NCBI RefSeq assembly: GCF_016097555.1
Contig: NC_054706.1
Span: 75,207,627-75,271,626 of the forward strand
Reading direction: 5' to 3'
Length of the DNA: 64,000 nucleotides
Origin: Gigantopelta aegis
Lineage: Eukaryota; Mollusca; Gastropoda; Neomphalida; Peltospiridae
Of the stretch, positions 63,101-64,000 are shown piece by piece. A program made the translations under genes and the position numbers. The notes beneath the pieces were generated by a model. The model worked only from the letters and a program-made list of their open reading frames with translations. It was not told the origin of the DNA and searched no databases. The first letter of the stretch is position 1; the number at the start of each line of letters is the position of its first letter.

Positions 63101-64000
63101 TATGGGCATCAAATGTCTCCATATTAAATCTTGTTTTCGGTGTATGTACCGATATCTTACTATAATGATGCCAAGAGGATGTCTGTAACAAAGACTCTGG
63201 GAGGTTTTCTTGAGACATCTGTGATCTAGACAGACATACATCACTTTCTGGACTGAACTCAAGATCACCAAGAGTTTGTACAGGACCAGTGTGTTTCAAT
63301 GTGTCAGGTTTTGAGCATCTCTCAACATATGAGGTCACATTTTCTTCTTCCTCAGGCATGGTAAGTTCATCTTCCTGAGAAAATGGATCACTTTCTATGA
63401 GAAATTTGTCAGAATTACAATCTTCCTGAGAAAATGGATCACTTTCTATCAGAAATTTGTCAGAATTACAATCTTCCTGAAATGAAGTTCCAGCATTTCC
63501 CTTTTCCTCAGGCACAGCATTGTTATCTGTTTGAGGAAAGGCATCATTTTCTACCAGCAGAGTTTGGGCACTACATTCTTCCTCACATGACATTCTACTA
63601 ATATTTTGTTCCTTCAACATGACATTTTTATCTTCCTGGGAAAAGAGTTCACTTTCAATACTCAAAGTGTCAGGATTACATTCTTTCTTGCATGAGATTC
63701 CAGTATTTTGTTTCTTCTCAGGCACAAAATTTTTGTCTTCTTGAAAAAGTGGATCCTTTTCTTTGAGCAGAGTTTTAGATTTACAATCTCCCTGGCATGA
63801 CAACCCAGCATTTTGTTGACCCTTAGACACAGTGATATTATCTTCCTGAGAAAAGAGATTACTTGCTTTCAGCACACCTACAGGAGCTATGTGAGCATTG
63901 TTACTACAAGTTGAAGAATATTTGTCAGTTGGACAATCTTTGTTAGATGCACATCCTTGTTCTTTGGAAACACATACATTCTTATCACTGCCAGAACAGT
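20896..64000 (-). CDS. ZGRF1: ZGRF1-like GRF-finger SF1 DNA helicase, 28 exons, N-terminus off the window
   Basis: About 2,300 codons in 28 exons run from beyond 64000 to a stop at 20896-20898. Human ZGRF1 has about 2,100 residues. Order: long acidic, low-complexity N-terminal region (exons 1-6), conserved helix region (7-8), GRF zinc finger (9), linker domain (10-14), helicase core (15-26) and a charged tail (27-28). Core motifs: Walker A GVFGAGKS, Ia ISSTTNVAVDR, II LDESSQ, III LVGDPKQL, IV TQYRCHP, V STVDAFQGGERDI, VI RMNVALTRARHHLL. All are intact, so an active enzyme is expected. In humans ZGRF1 is a 5'-3' helicase that works with RAD51 in recombinational repair of replication-blocking damage. 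Exons total about 7 kb in 43 kb; much of the rest is minisatellite seeded from its own splice sites. Confidence 0.93.
21262..22207 (+). mobile_element. TIR element (about 950 bp) with an internal hairpin repeat
   Basis: Ends ACAGGGCATAAAATTTGG and its inverse ATTTTATACCCTGT. Subterminal CGAACGA motifs occur at both ends. A hairpin repeat lies inside at 21474-21639: TTCCTATTTATTGCACA and its inverse flank a 60-bp centre. One arm of that hairpin family occurs alone at about 41530-41600. Confidence 0.7.
22208..22570. repeat. Dispersed repeat with GGCCATAACTCTGTC and GGACAGACAAACGGA
   Basis: Two internal near-repeats (about 22200-22330 and 22365-22480) share AAGGACCATAA/AAGGGCCATAA and CAATATCT(T/C)(G/A)AG. 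A related fragment is at 35745-35790. Intronic, non-coding. Confidence 0.5.
22875..23063 (-). CDS. ZGRF1: ZGRF1-like exon 27
   Basis: Acceptor TTTTACAG/AGC, donor TCAG/GTAATG; phases 1 to 1. Reads EQPNGIQKGDRVEKQLKNII and a lysine/serine-rich tail, matching the position of the basic tail after motif VI in the human protein. Confidence 0.85.
23580..24946 (-). repeat. Splice-donor minisatellite of exon 26, 49-bp unit, about 23 copies
   Basis: On minus the unit contains CTGTGAAG/GTCTGTCACT, the last 9 coding nucleotides of exon 26 plus its 5' splice site, then TTGTCAGTCCCATCTTTATA. The true junction at 24938/24937 is the terminal unit. The array is interrupted once by the MITE at 23891-24139. 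Copies are very similar, with occasional losses. Confidence 0.9.
23891..24139 (+). mobile_element. MITE inserted in the exon 26 minisatellite
   Basis: Inverted ends CATGGGCGTACATAG and CTATGTACGCCCATG match perfectly. AGAAG flanks both sides. The interior holds a tandem pair (GAAATATATGCCCAATATCT twice). The array continues in register on both sides, so the insertion followed array growth. Confidence 0.8.
24938..25047 (-). CDS. ZGRF1: ZGRF1-like exon 26, helicase motif VI
   Basis: Acceptor TTTTAG/GAGG, donor GAAG/GTCTGT; phases 2 to 1. Reads RMNVALTRARHHLLIVGN, the SF1 motif VI with its arginine finger region, then LWAKVLQHCE as in human LWGRVIQHCEG. Confidence 0.93.
25517..25561. repeat. 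Perfect hairpin, 21-bp arms
   Basis: GATAACACATTTTAGAGTGA and its inverse are separated by 3 nt. A further imperfect hairpin at 25695-25758 has CTCATCTCGTGAAGTT and its inverse. Intron between exons 25 and 26. Confidence 0.85.
25958..26086 (-). CDS. ZGRF1: ZGRF1-like exon 25, helicase motif V
   Basis: Acceptor TTTTTTTAG/ACT, donor GACAA/GTAAGG; phases 2 to 2. Reads VIQVSTVDAFQGGERDIIIL, then SCVRSNSLGFIDSDK, collinear with human VQVSTVDAFQGAEKEIIILS. Confidence 0.95.
26902..27046. repeat. Hairpin MITE, intron 24
   Basis: Arms CAATATCATATATTAGGA and inverse, with outer arms GATTATTACC/GGTAATAA. The centre has TATTATGCTCGCCAGAGGC. No coding sequence. Confidence 0.75.
27511..27620. repeat. Two-copy tandem repeat, 55-bp unit
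   Basis: TAATGGTAAATATCAAATGG occurs twice, 55 bp apart, in the intron next to exon 24. No splice site is included. Confidence 0.85.
27650..27861 (-). CDS. ZGRF1: ZGRF1-like exon 24
   Basis: Acceptor AATTATAG/GAA, donor AGCAG/GTACAT; phases 0 to 2. Reads FPTLCFYDVAHGKECDD, then NEEEAGLVVLMVDTLIAEGV and MIGVITLYKAQVFKV, collinear with human LPTLCFYNVKG and MIGVITLYKSQMYKL of RecA domain 2. Confidence 0.95.
27938..28062. mobile_element. 125-bp MITE with 20-bp TIRs
   Basis: ACTGTAAAATACTTTATTTT at 27938-27957 is exactly inverted at 28043-28062. The centre has TTTTCGCGGGAA and CATTCGCGAG, resembling the GCGAA-rich MITE at 20031. Confidence 0.85.
28190..28292. repeat. Five-copy minisatellite, about 21-bp unit
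   Basis: GAGTGAAACATAATTCCTAC and variants in the intron between exons 23 and 24. No splice site is included. Confidence 0.85.
28694..28822 (-). CDS. ZGRF1: ZGRF1-like exon 23, helicase motif IV
   Basis: Acceptor TTTGTTTTGAAG/GGA, donor CTTTCT/GTGAGT; phases 0 to 0, 43 codons. Reads GYSPIVLHTQYRCHPLISAI then SNHLFYNGVLQDGV, as in human HKPILLRTQYRCHPAISAIA. Confidence 0.95.
28876..29397 (+). mobile_element. MITE with an internally amplified 66-bp segment
   Basis: Starts AGAAATAAGCAGAAA and ends ACTTATTTCGACCAGTG. A related shorter copy is at 53870-54100 in the other orientation. Here CACTTGTCCACCGCACAAGT and its continuation recur four to five times. Confidence 0.7.
29807..29829. repeat. 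CA microsatellite
   Basis: About 11 CA units shortly before the exon 22 minisatellite begins. Confidence 0.9.
29845..35642 (-). repeat. Splice-donor minisatellite of exon 22, 68-72-bp unit, about 80 copies
   Basis: On minus each unit carries TTTGACAGACTGATGAAG, then (A/C)TG/GTGAGTGCTG, then TATTGAATCAG and an AT-rich spacer. The first part is the last 32 coding nucleotides of exon 22, including codons FDRLMK. The true junction is at 35611/35610, at the array's end. The two units nearest the exon have CTG like the exon; interior units have ATG. Many interior units lack 2 nt within the coding part. Long higher-order duplications occur (about 31.6-32.7 kb resembles 33.6-34.9 kb). Confidence 0.93.
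35611..35694 (-). CDS. ZGRF1: ZGRF1-like exon 22
   Basis: Acceptor GATATTTCAG/CAA, donor AAGCTG/GTGAGT; phases 0 to 0, 28 codons. Reads QLDPTIQGSEAGHQ then EGLEQTLFDRLMKL. It completes motif III (GDPK/QL across the junction) and matches human QLPPTIQGSDAAHENGLEQT. Confidence 0.95.
35962..36063 (-). CDS. ZGRF1: ZGRF1-like exon 21, motifs II and III
   Basis: Acceptor TGATATTTCAG/TTT, donor CCAAAG/GTAGTA; phases 0 to 0, 34 codons. Reads FVVLDESSQMTEPSSLLPIA and ends KLVLVGDPK. DESSQ is the Walker B/motif II; human has DECSQ. Confidence 0.95.
36475..37022 (+). mobile_element. MITE with about 48-bp TIRs, intron 20
   Basis: GTCACTTTTTGGACCCTTGT at the left and its near-exact inverse at the right. 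The shared block continues through GGCTTCGTACACAATAAATA. The interior is non-coding. Confidence 0.8.
37315..37478. repeat. Hairpin MITE, intron 20
   Basis: Arms ATTCCACTCGTGTATTTCCT and inverse (AGGAAATACACTCGTGGAAT), with outer arms CAAAACTACATATATG. The core is short and contains CACTCGTG in each arm. Confidence 0.8.
37838..37915 (-). CDS. ZGRF1: ZGRF1-like exon 20, GC-AG donor
   Basis: Acceptor GTTATTTTAG/CAA; 26 codons, phases 0 to 0. Reads QLSRVRVVGVTCAAACFRCL then ANMTFP, collinear with human VRVVGVTCAACPFPC. The end after TTTCCT is followed by GCAAGT rather than GT. Only that GC donor joins exon 21 in frame and matches the human junction (FP/VVVLDE). GC-AG introns are a known minor class. 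Confidence 0.9.
37880..39535 (-). repeat. Splice-acceptor minisatellite of exon 20, about 14 copies, 95-140-bp unit
   Basis: On minus each unit holds TTGTTATTTTAG/CAACTGAG, the acceptor plus the first 35 coding nucleotides of exon 20 (through GTTGTGGGTGTGACTTG), then spacer with extra GTTGTGGGAGTGACTTG sub-repeats that look like copies of the coding part. The genuine acceptor at 37916/37915 is the last unit. More distal units read TTTCAG instead of TTTTAG. Decoy use would soon meet TGA. Confidence 0.92.
39795..40185. repeat. Minisatellite, 40-43-bp unit, 9 copies
   Basis: Unit with CCAGTAACTTGAACAACAAA and CAGCTGGCATTCCTACAA; some units lack a CAA triplet. No exon-like part was found. Two 62-bp tandem copies (CACAGGCACAAGTTGAACAT) follow at 40190-40312. 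Confidence 0.9.
40420..40468 (-). CDS. ZGRF1: ZGRF1-like exon 19
   Basis: Acceptor GATTTTTCAG/ATA, donor AAAAAG/GTAAAA; phases 2 to 0. Reads YVRKSIEKHRLGENKK; human has YVRKSIEQHKLGTN. Confidence 0.93.
40840..40915 (+). mobile_element. SINE head fragment abutting exon 18
   Basis: AGCCCAGTGGTAAAGCAC and AGGATGAACCCCC are degenerate promoter boxes of the tRNA-headed families. The fragment ends within a few bases of the exon 18 donor. Confidence 0.45.
40916..40999 (-). CDS. ZGRF1: ZGRF1-like exon 18
   Basis: Acceptor GTATTTGTAG/TGT, donor AGACA/GTATGA; phases 2 to 2. Reads SVHASGTDSQELKDLQEMFR then SDLTPSERQ, matching human LKELHALMKEDLTPTER. Confidence 0.93.
41612..41689 (-). CDS. ZGRF1: ZGRF1-like exon 17
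   Basis: Acceptor ATTTGTATAG/ACT, donor CTACAG/GTAATA; phases 2 to 2. Reads LLDLGFEDFVRVGSLKKIAK then PVLPY; human has LGFENFIRVGSVRKIAKPIL. Confidence 0.95.
42045..42204 (-). CDS. ZGRF1: ZGRF1-like exon 16, Walker A and motif Ia
   Basis: Acceptor AATTTCAG/GTG, donor ATGGG/GTAAGT; phases 1 to 2. Reads GVFGAGKSFLLSIIIRFLV, then WKLLISSTTNVAVDRVLMG. The P-loop lysine and serine are present. Confidence 0.96.
42435..42585 (-). mobile_element. SINE fragment with well-kept tRNA-like head, 20 nt from exon 15
   Basis: On minus: GATGTAGCTCAGTGGTATAG and GGTTCCAGGATC, classical A and B boxes. The tail is truncated. It sits immediately downstream of the exon 15 donor. Confidence 0.7.
42605..42731 (-). 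CDS. ZGRF1: ZGRF1-like exon 15, start of helicase core
   Basis: Acceptor TTTACTTGCAG/ACG, donor GCATG/GTAAGT; phases 0 to 1. Reads EIAGDYMNKYKLNSDQAQAL (Q-motif-like region; human IQVHKLNKDQATAL) and ends SIVLVHG, joining Walker A. Confidence 0.95.
43263..43338 (-). CDS. ZGRF1: ZGRF1-like exon 14
   Basis: Acceptor CTTATTTCAG/AGG at 43339. Reads GSEKNYKSKDFTVPVQKDVS then KKKLQ, resembling human SNKRVSKRKFIPPAFTNVS. The end at 43263 (CTCCAG/GTTCCA) gives phase 0 and fits exon 15. An alternative donor 7 nt further (CCAG/GTCATT, end 43256) breaks the frame. Confidence 0.75.
43920..47085 (-). repeat. Splice-donor minisatellite of exon 13, 42-bp unit, about 75 copies
   Basis: On minus each unit reads CTCACACCTTCTCAACAT/GTAAGTGATCTCACTTCC: up to about 30 coding nucleotides of exon 13 plus a strong GTAAGT donor. 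The true junction is at 47056/47055. Units near 46516 and 46846 carry the exon's own variant AACTT/GTAAGT, so exon-type sequence recurs inside the array. A higher-order duplication of about 1.25 kb relates 44.3-45.2 kb to 45.6-46.4 kb. Long frames on both strands arise because 42 is a multiple of 3; they are not genes. Confidence 0.95.
47056..47170 (-). CDS. ZGRF1: ZGRF1-like exon 13
   Basis: Acceptor TTTTTTCTACAG/GTG, donor AACTT/GTAAGT; phases 1 to 2. Reads VCHAILAGNATTELNCMANI then QDNLQPASLPILSHLLN; human has HALLVCNASTELTTLKNIQD. Confidence 0.95.
47497..47643 (-). CDS. ZGRF1: ZGRF1-like exon 12
   Basis: Acceptor ATGTTTTAG/ATG, donor GAAT/GTAAGT; phases 1 to 1. Reads DLWIMSQNLNFETGTTFLAK, then YFGPNAANELEIDPVSGFSP and SNW, collinear with human DLWVVSKTLDFELDTFIA and SINEIEILPLKGYFPSNW. 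Confidence 0.95.
47828..48000. repeat. Perfect 85-bp tandem duplication
   Basis: CAATACGTTTTAACATGCCA starts at 47828 and again at 47913; the two 85-bp copies appear identical. It lies in intron 11 and contains no exon sequence. Must be recent. Confidence 0.9.
48253..48340 (-). CDS. ZGRF1: ZGRF1-like exon 11
   Basis: Acceptor GCATATTAAG/GCA, donor AAAGG/GTTAGC; phases 0 to 1. Reads AWARQNEMTEKKLMYIRLSR then KAASSMFSK, matching human KLYLKLSRKERSSAYSK directly before DLW. The acceptor tract is weak, so the start is less certain than the frame. Confidence 0.82.
48510..48615. repeat. Hairpin MITE, intron 10
   Basis: Arms ATCATGTTTATGTCCCGAGT and near inverse, around AAAATTA. Outer arms AGGATAT/ATATCCT. 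Contains CCCGAGTG/CACGAGGG. Confidence 0.8.
49541..49632 (-). repeat. Two-copy duplication of the exon 10 donor, 46-bp unit
   Basis: On minus, AGTTTAACCAAGGGATTTCC/T then GTGAGTTATTTATCC occurs twice, 46 bp apart, with donors at 49606 and 49560. The copies appear identical over about 45 nt. It covers about 20 coding nucleotides plus the donor, the same geometry as the large arrays. Confidence 0.85.
49607..49798 (-). CDS. ZGRF1: ZGRF1-like exon 10
   Basis: Acceptor ATTTTTCAG/TTT, donor TTTCCT/GTGAGT; 64 codons, phases 0 to 0. Starts FFQWAD, the final part of the GRF finger (human FFKWLED), then LNDADSITTFFRG and CECQFVRK (human DIKSIGLYLRS, EECQLLVRK). The first of two identical donors is used for the end given; the second would add 46 nt and shift the frame. 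Confidence 0.85.
49888..50197 (-). mobile_element. SINE, second family, nearly complete, intron 9
   Basis: On minus the head has GATGTAACCCAGTGGTAAAG and GATCGATCCCCATCGG; the tail ends GTTAAACAAAAACAAACTTT. Same family as 3951-4258. Confidence 0.8.
50198..50876. other. Remainder of intron 9, no gene
   Basis: Contains a LINE/SINE 3'-end-like piece at 50698-50770 (GAATGAATGACTGTTTAACG). Nothing else recognised. Confidence 0.5.
50877..51031 (-). CDS. ZGRF1: ZGRF1-like exon 9, GRF zinc finger
   Basis: Acceptor TTGTTTGTGCAG/ATC, donor TGCAAG/GTATAA; phases 1 to 0. Reads PRCQCGVSAKMVQVKKAGPN then KGRFFYTCSAPKIQQCK. The zinc ligands C-x-C...C...C and the GPN-x-GR-x-FY signature are complete; FFQW follows in exon 10. 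GRF fingers bind single-stranded or structured DNA. Confidence 0.96.
51064..51168. repeat. Hairpin MITE, intron 8
   Basis: Arms GGATTTTTATACCCTCTGTA and near inverse, outer arms GCATCATGAGGGG/CCCCTCGTGATGC. One arm (CCCCTCGTGATGCTTCTACA) also occurs alone at about 49496. Confidence 0.8.
51725..51800 (-). mobile_element. SINE tail fragment
   Basis: GCACACTGTCATGGGCATAC and CTGTCTGTCCAGGACAGT resemble the tail of the outer SINE family at 17517. Decayed. Confidence 0.45.
51836..51905. repeat. G-rich / GA-rich tract
   Basis: GGGGTGGGGTGGGG, a longer G run and a GA tract on plus. On the transcribed minus RNA it is C/CU-rich. Confidence 0.9.
52476..52568 (-). CDS. ZGRF1: ZGRF1-like exon 8
   Basis: Acceptor TTGTATACAG/AGC, donor GTCAG/GTAAGA; phases 1 to 1. 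Reads EHINVMLFELSKTFHSALER; human has EHLNIQLFELAYKVYSSLHS. Confidence 0.93.
52984..53278 (-). mobile_element. Chimeric SINE, intron 7
   Basis: The tail belongs to the 71-443 family (ACATTTTATTTACGGTTATA) while the head (CCAATGGGCCCACC, GGATCGATCCC) belongs to the 3951 family. Either template switching or a shared-tail subfamily. Confidence 0.75.
53308..53446 (-). CDS. ZGRF1: ZGRF1-like exon 7
   Basis: Acceptor CTAATGTTTCAG/CGC, donor TTAAAG/GTTAGT; phases 0 to 1. Reads DLQFPSKSEVENEVTPLRQV then LYKQTLTAAL, like human LTFPSTHEVAKAELPQL and VYRKSFTSALWEHLN. Confidence 0.93.
53461..53812. repeat. Minisatellite, 66-bp unit, 5.5 copies, 15 nt upstream of exon 7
   Basis: Unit with CACACAAATACATATCACAG and GTGATGTACAGTTGAAAACA. 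It reaches into the branch-point region of the exon 7 acceptor, but no copy contains the TTTCAG/CGCAAC junction, unlike the six junction arrays. Confidence 0.9.
53870..54100 (-). mobile_element. MITE related to 28876-29397
   Basis: ACCAGTGTTTGAAATAA at one end and TTTCTGCTTATTTCTGT at the other match the ends of the copy at 28876 in the opposite orientation. Contains one, not five, of the CAAGTAGATGTCTAGATG segments. Confidence 0.7.
54105..57295 (-). repeat. Splice-donor minisatellite of exon 6, 51-bp unit, about 62 copies
   Basis: On minus the unit reads TTCTACAATAGTCAG/GTAGA, then GTAGAACATTTGAAGACTAG and TTCTAGCAGTA. The exon's end, GTTCTGCAGCATAGTCAG, aligns to it over about 25 nt at roughly 80 percent, with the intron part near-identical. 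The true donor is at 57264/57263. Interior units fall into CCTGAC, CCCAAC and CCCGAC types; only the first keeps CAG/GT. A block near 54.1-54.7 kb recurs at 55.7-56.2 kb. The 254-codon plus frame at 55212-55976 is a repeat product. Confidence 0.92.
57264..58672 (-). CDS. ZGRF1: ZGRF1-like exon 6, long acidic exon
   Basis: Acceptor TTTGATTTAG/ATT, donor AGTCAG/GTAGAG; 1,409 nt, phases 1 to 0. Serine-, asparagine- and glutamate-rich, mostly disordered. KSRWEQYL recalls human KSRWAMYL, and the end has SLSYGRLRGKFQNPL. No fold recognised. Confidence 0.9.
59241..59328 (-). CDS. ZGRF1: ZGRF1-like exon 5
   Basis: Acceptor TTTTTTTATCAG/GTT, donor GTTTCAG/GTTTGT; phases 0 to 1. Reads VCHVPHVDRIMSLVRNQSPS. 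Confidence 0.8.
59635..59758 (-). CDS. ZGRF1: ZGRF1-like exon 4 (start uncertain)
   Basis: Reads FEIFFSPTSDNFHNEDSFYV then DWNEGKPKFVDDFVCVGQKQ, donor AGAAT/GTATGA, phase 0 out. The acceptor ATTTATATTTATAG/GTT at 59758 needs phase 2, but exon 3 leaves phase 1. An upstream AG (TTATACAG, start 59789) restores the frame. Otherwise a small exon is missing between 60188 and 59758. Confidence 0.65.
60188..60842 (-). CDS. ZGRF1: ZGRF1-like exon 3
   Basis: Acceptor TGCTGATTGCAG/GTC, donor GTCCAG/GTGAGT; 655 nt, phases 0 to 1. Disordered. It contains three related pieces, MSLTSPIITNIGKQCLGD, IPLTSPIITDIGSQCFEN and GPLSSVAGVN, a short internal tandem repeat. A run of 15 or more G lies 8 nt into the intron on the transcribed strand. 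Confidence 0.88.
61090..61262 (-). mobile_element. Decayed SINE, intron 2
   Basis: GGGATCTTTTAAATGCAC, AACCCTGCTACCCATTGC and the tail AGAGAGAAAGAAAAAACCC resemble the SINE families of this window. Confidence 0.5.
61366..61469 (-). CDS. ZGRF1: ZGRF1-like exon 2
   Basis: Acceptor TTATGTTTCAG/CTC, donor GGTGGG/GTCAGT; phases 1 to 0. Reads LPFPSLLTSVPHPSELFVED, a short proline-containing motif also seen in this part of the human protein (inference from memory of the family). Confidence 0.82.
61470..62203. other. Intron 1, no feature
   Basis: AT-rich intron without recognised repeats. Confidence 0.6.
62204..64000 (-). CDS. ZGRF1: ZGRF1-like exon 1 of the window, long exon running off the right edge
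   Basis: Open from the window edge to the donor AACATG/GTATGG at 62203; 1,797 nt here. The frame has no stop to 64000, so the exon and the conserved N-terminal domain of the family continue outside. Near 63270-63880 about five units of 35-36 residues repeat (LFSQEDNITVSKGQQNAGLS, LFQEDKNFVPEKKQNTGISC and so on), each with SQED, a C-x3-4-C pair and a TLL(V/I)E motif. A 17-residue block, DPFSQEDCNSDKFLIES, is doubled. The rest is disordered and serine-rich. Confidence 0.88.

Overview
The window looks like nuclear DNA of a marine mollusc, probably a gastropod. The genes are intron-rich and metazoan, DNA is AT-rich, and there are many tRNA-headed SINEs of the kind common in molluscan genomes, together with a Penelope-like fossil, a LINE 3' fragment and many small TIR or hairpin elements. 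I cannot name the species.

Layout: 1-14.4 kb is repeat-rich DNA in which I recognise no gene. It holds MITEs, SINEs, two TTAA-flanked elements, a TIR element with a Penelope-like fossil inside that ends in a recognisable hammerhead ribozyme, and a LINE fragment. A pair of 67-nt exon-like segments (789-855 and 4364-4430) is unexplained. 14.4-17.1 kb carries three plus-strand exons of an FBXL15-like F-box/LRR gene; the start exon was not found. 17.1-20.9 kb is a convergent intergenic stretch with nested SINEs. 20.9-64.0 kb is one large minus-strand gene, the orthologue of ZGRF1, a GRF-zinc-finger SF1 DNA helicase. I could place 28 coding exons, about 2,300 codons, nearly all with phase-consistent splice sites. 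The N-terminus lies beyond the right edge.

The striking feature is in the introns. Six large minisatellites, together about 16 kb, each begin at an exon edge. Their repeat unit spans the splice junction: 9 to 35 nt of coding sequence, the splice site itself, then intron. Four amplify 5' splice sites in ZGRF1 (exons 6, 13, 22, 26), one amplifies a 3' splice site in ZGRF1 (exon 20), and one amplifies the 3' splice site of exon 2 of the neighbouring FBXL15-like gene. A seventh site (exon 10) shows just two copies of a 46-bp donor-bearing unit, like an early stage. Each gene therefore carries dozens of decoy splice sites identical or nearly identical to the true one. The copies always lie on the intron side, and the true junction is always the terminal unit. 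I know of no described class of repeats like this.

Functionally the two genes are unrelated. FBXL15 is a substrate receptor of an SCF ubiquitin ligase. ZGRF1 is a 5'-3' helicase of recombinational DNA repair. All helicase motifs and the GRF finger are intact, so the ZGRF1-like gene appears functional despite its introns.
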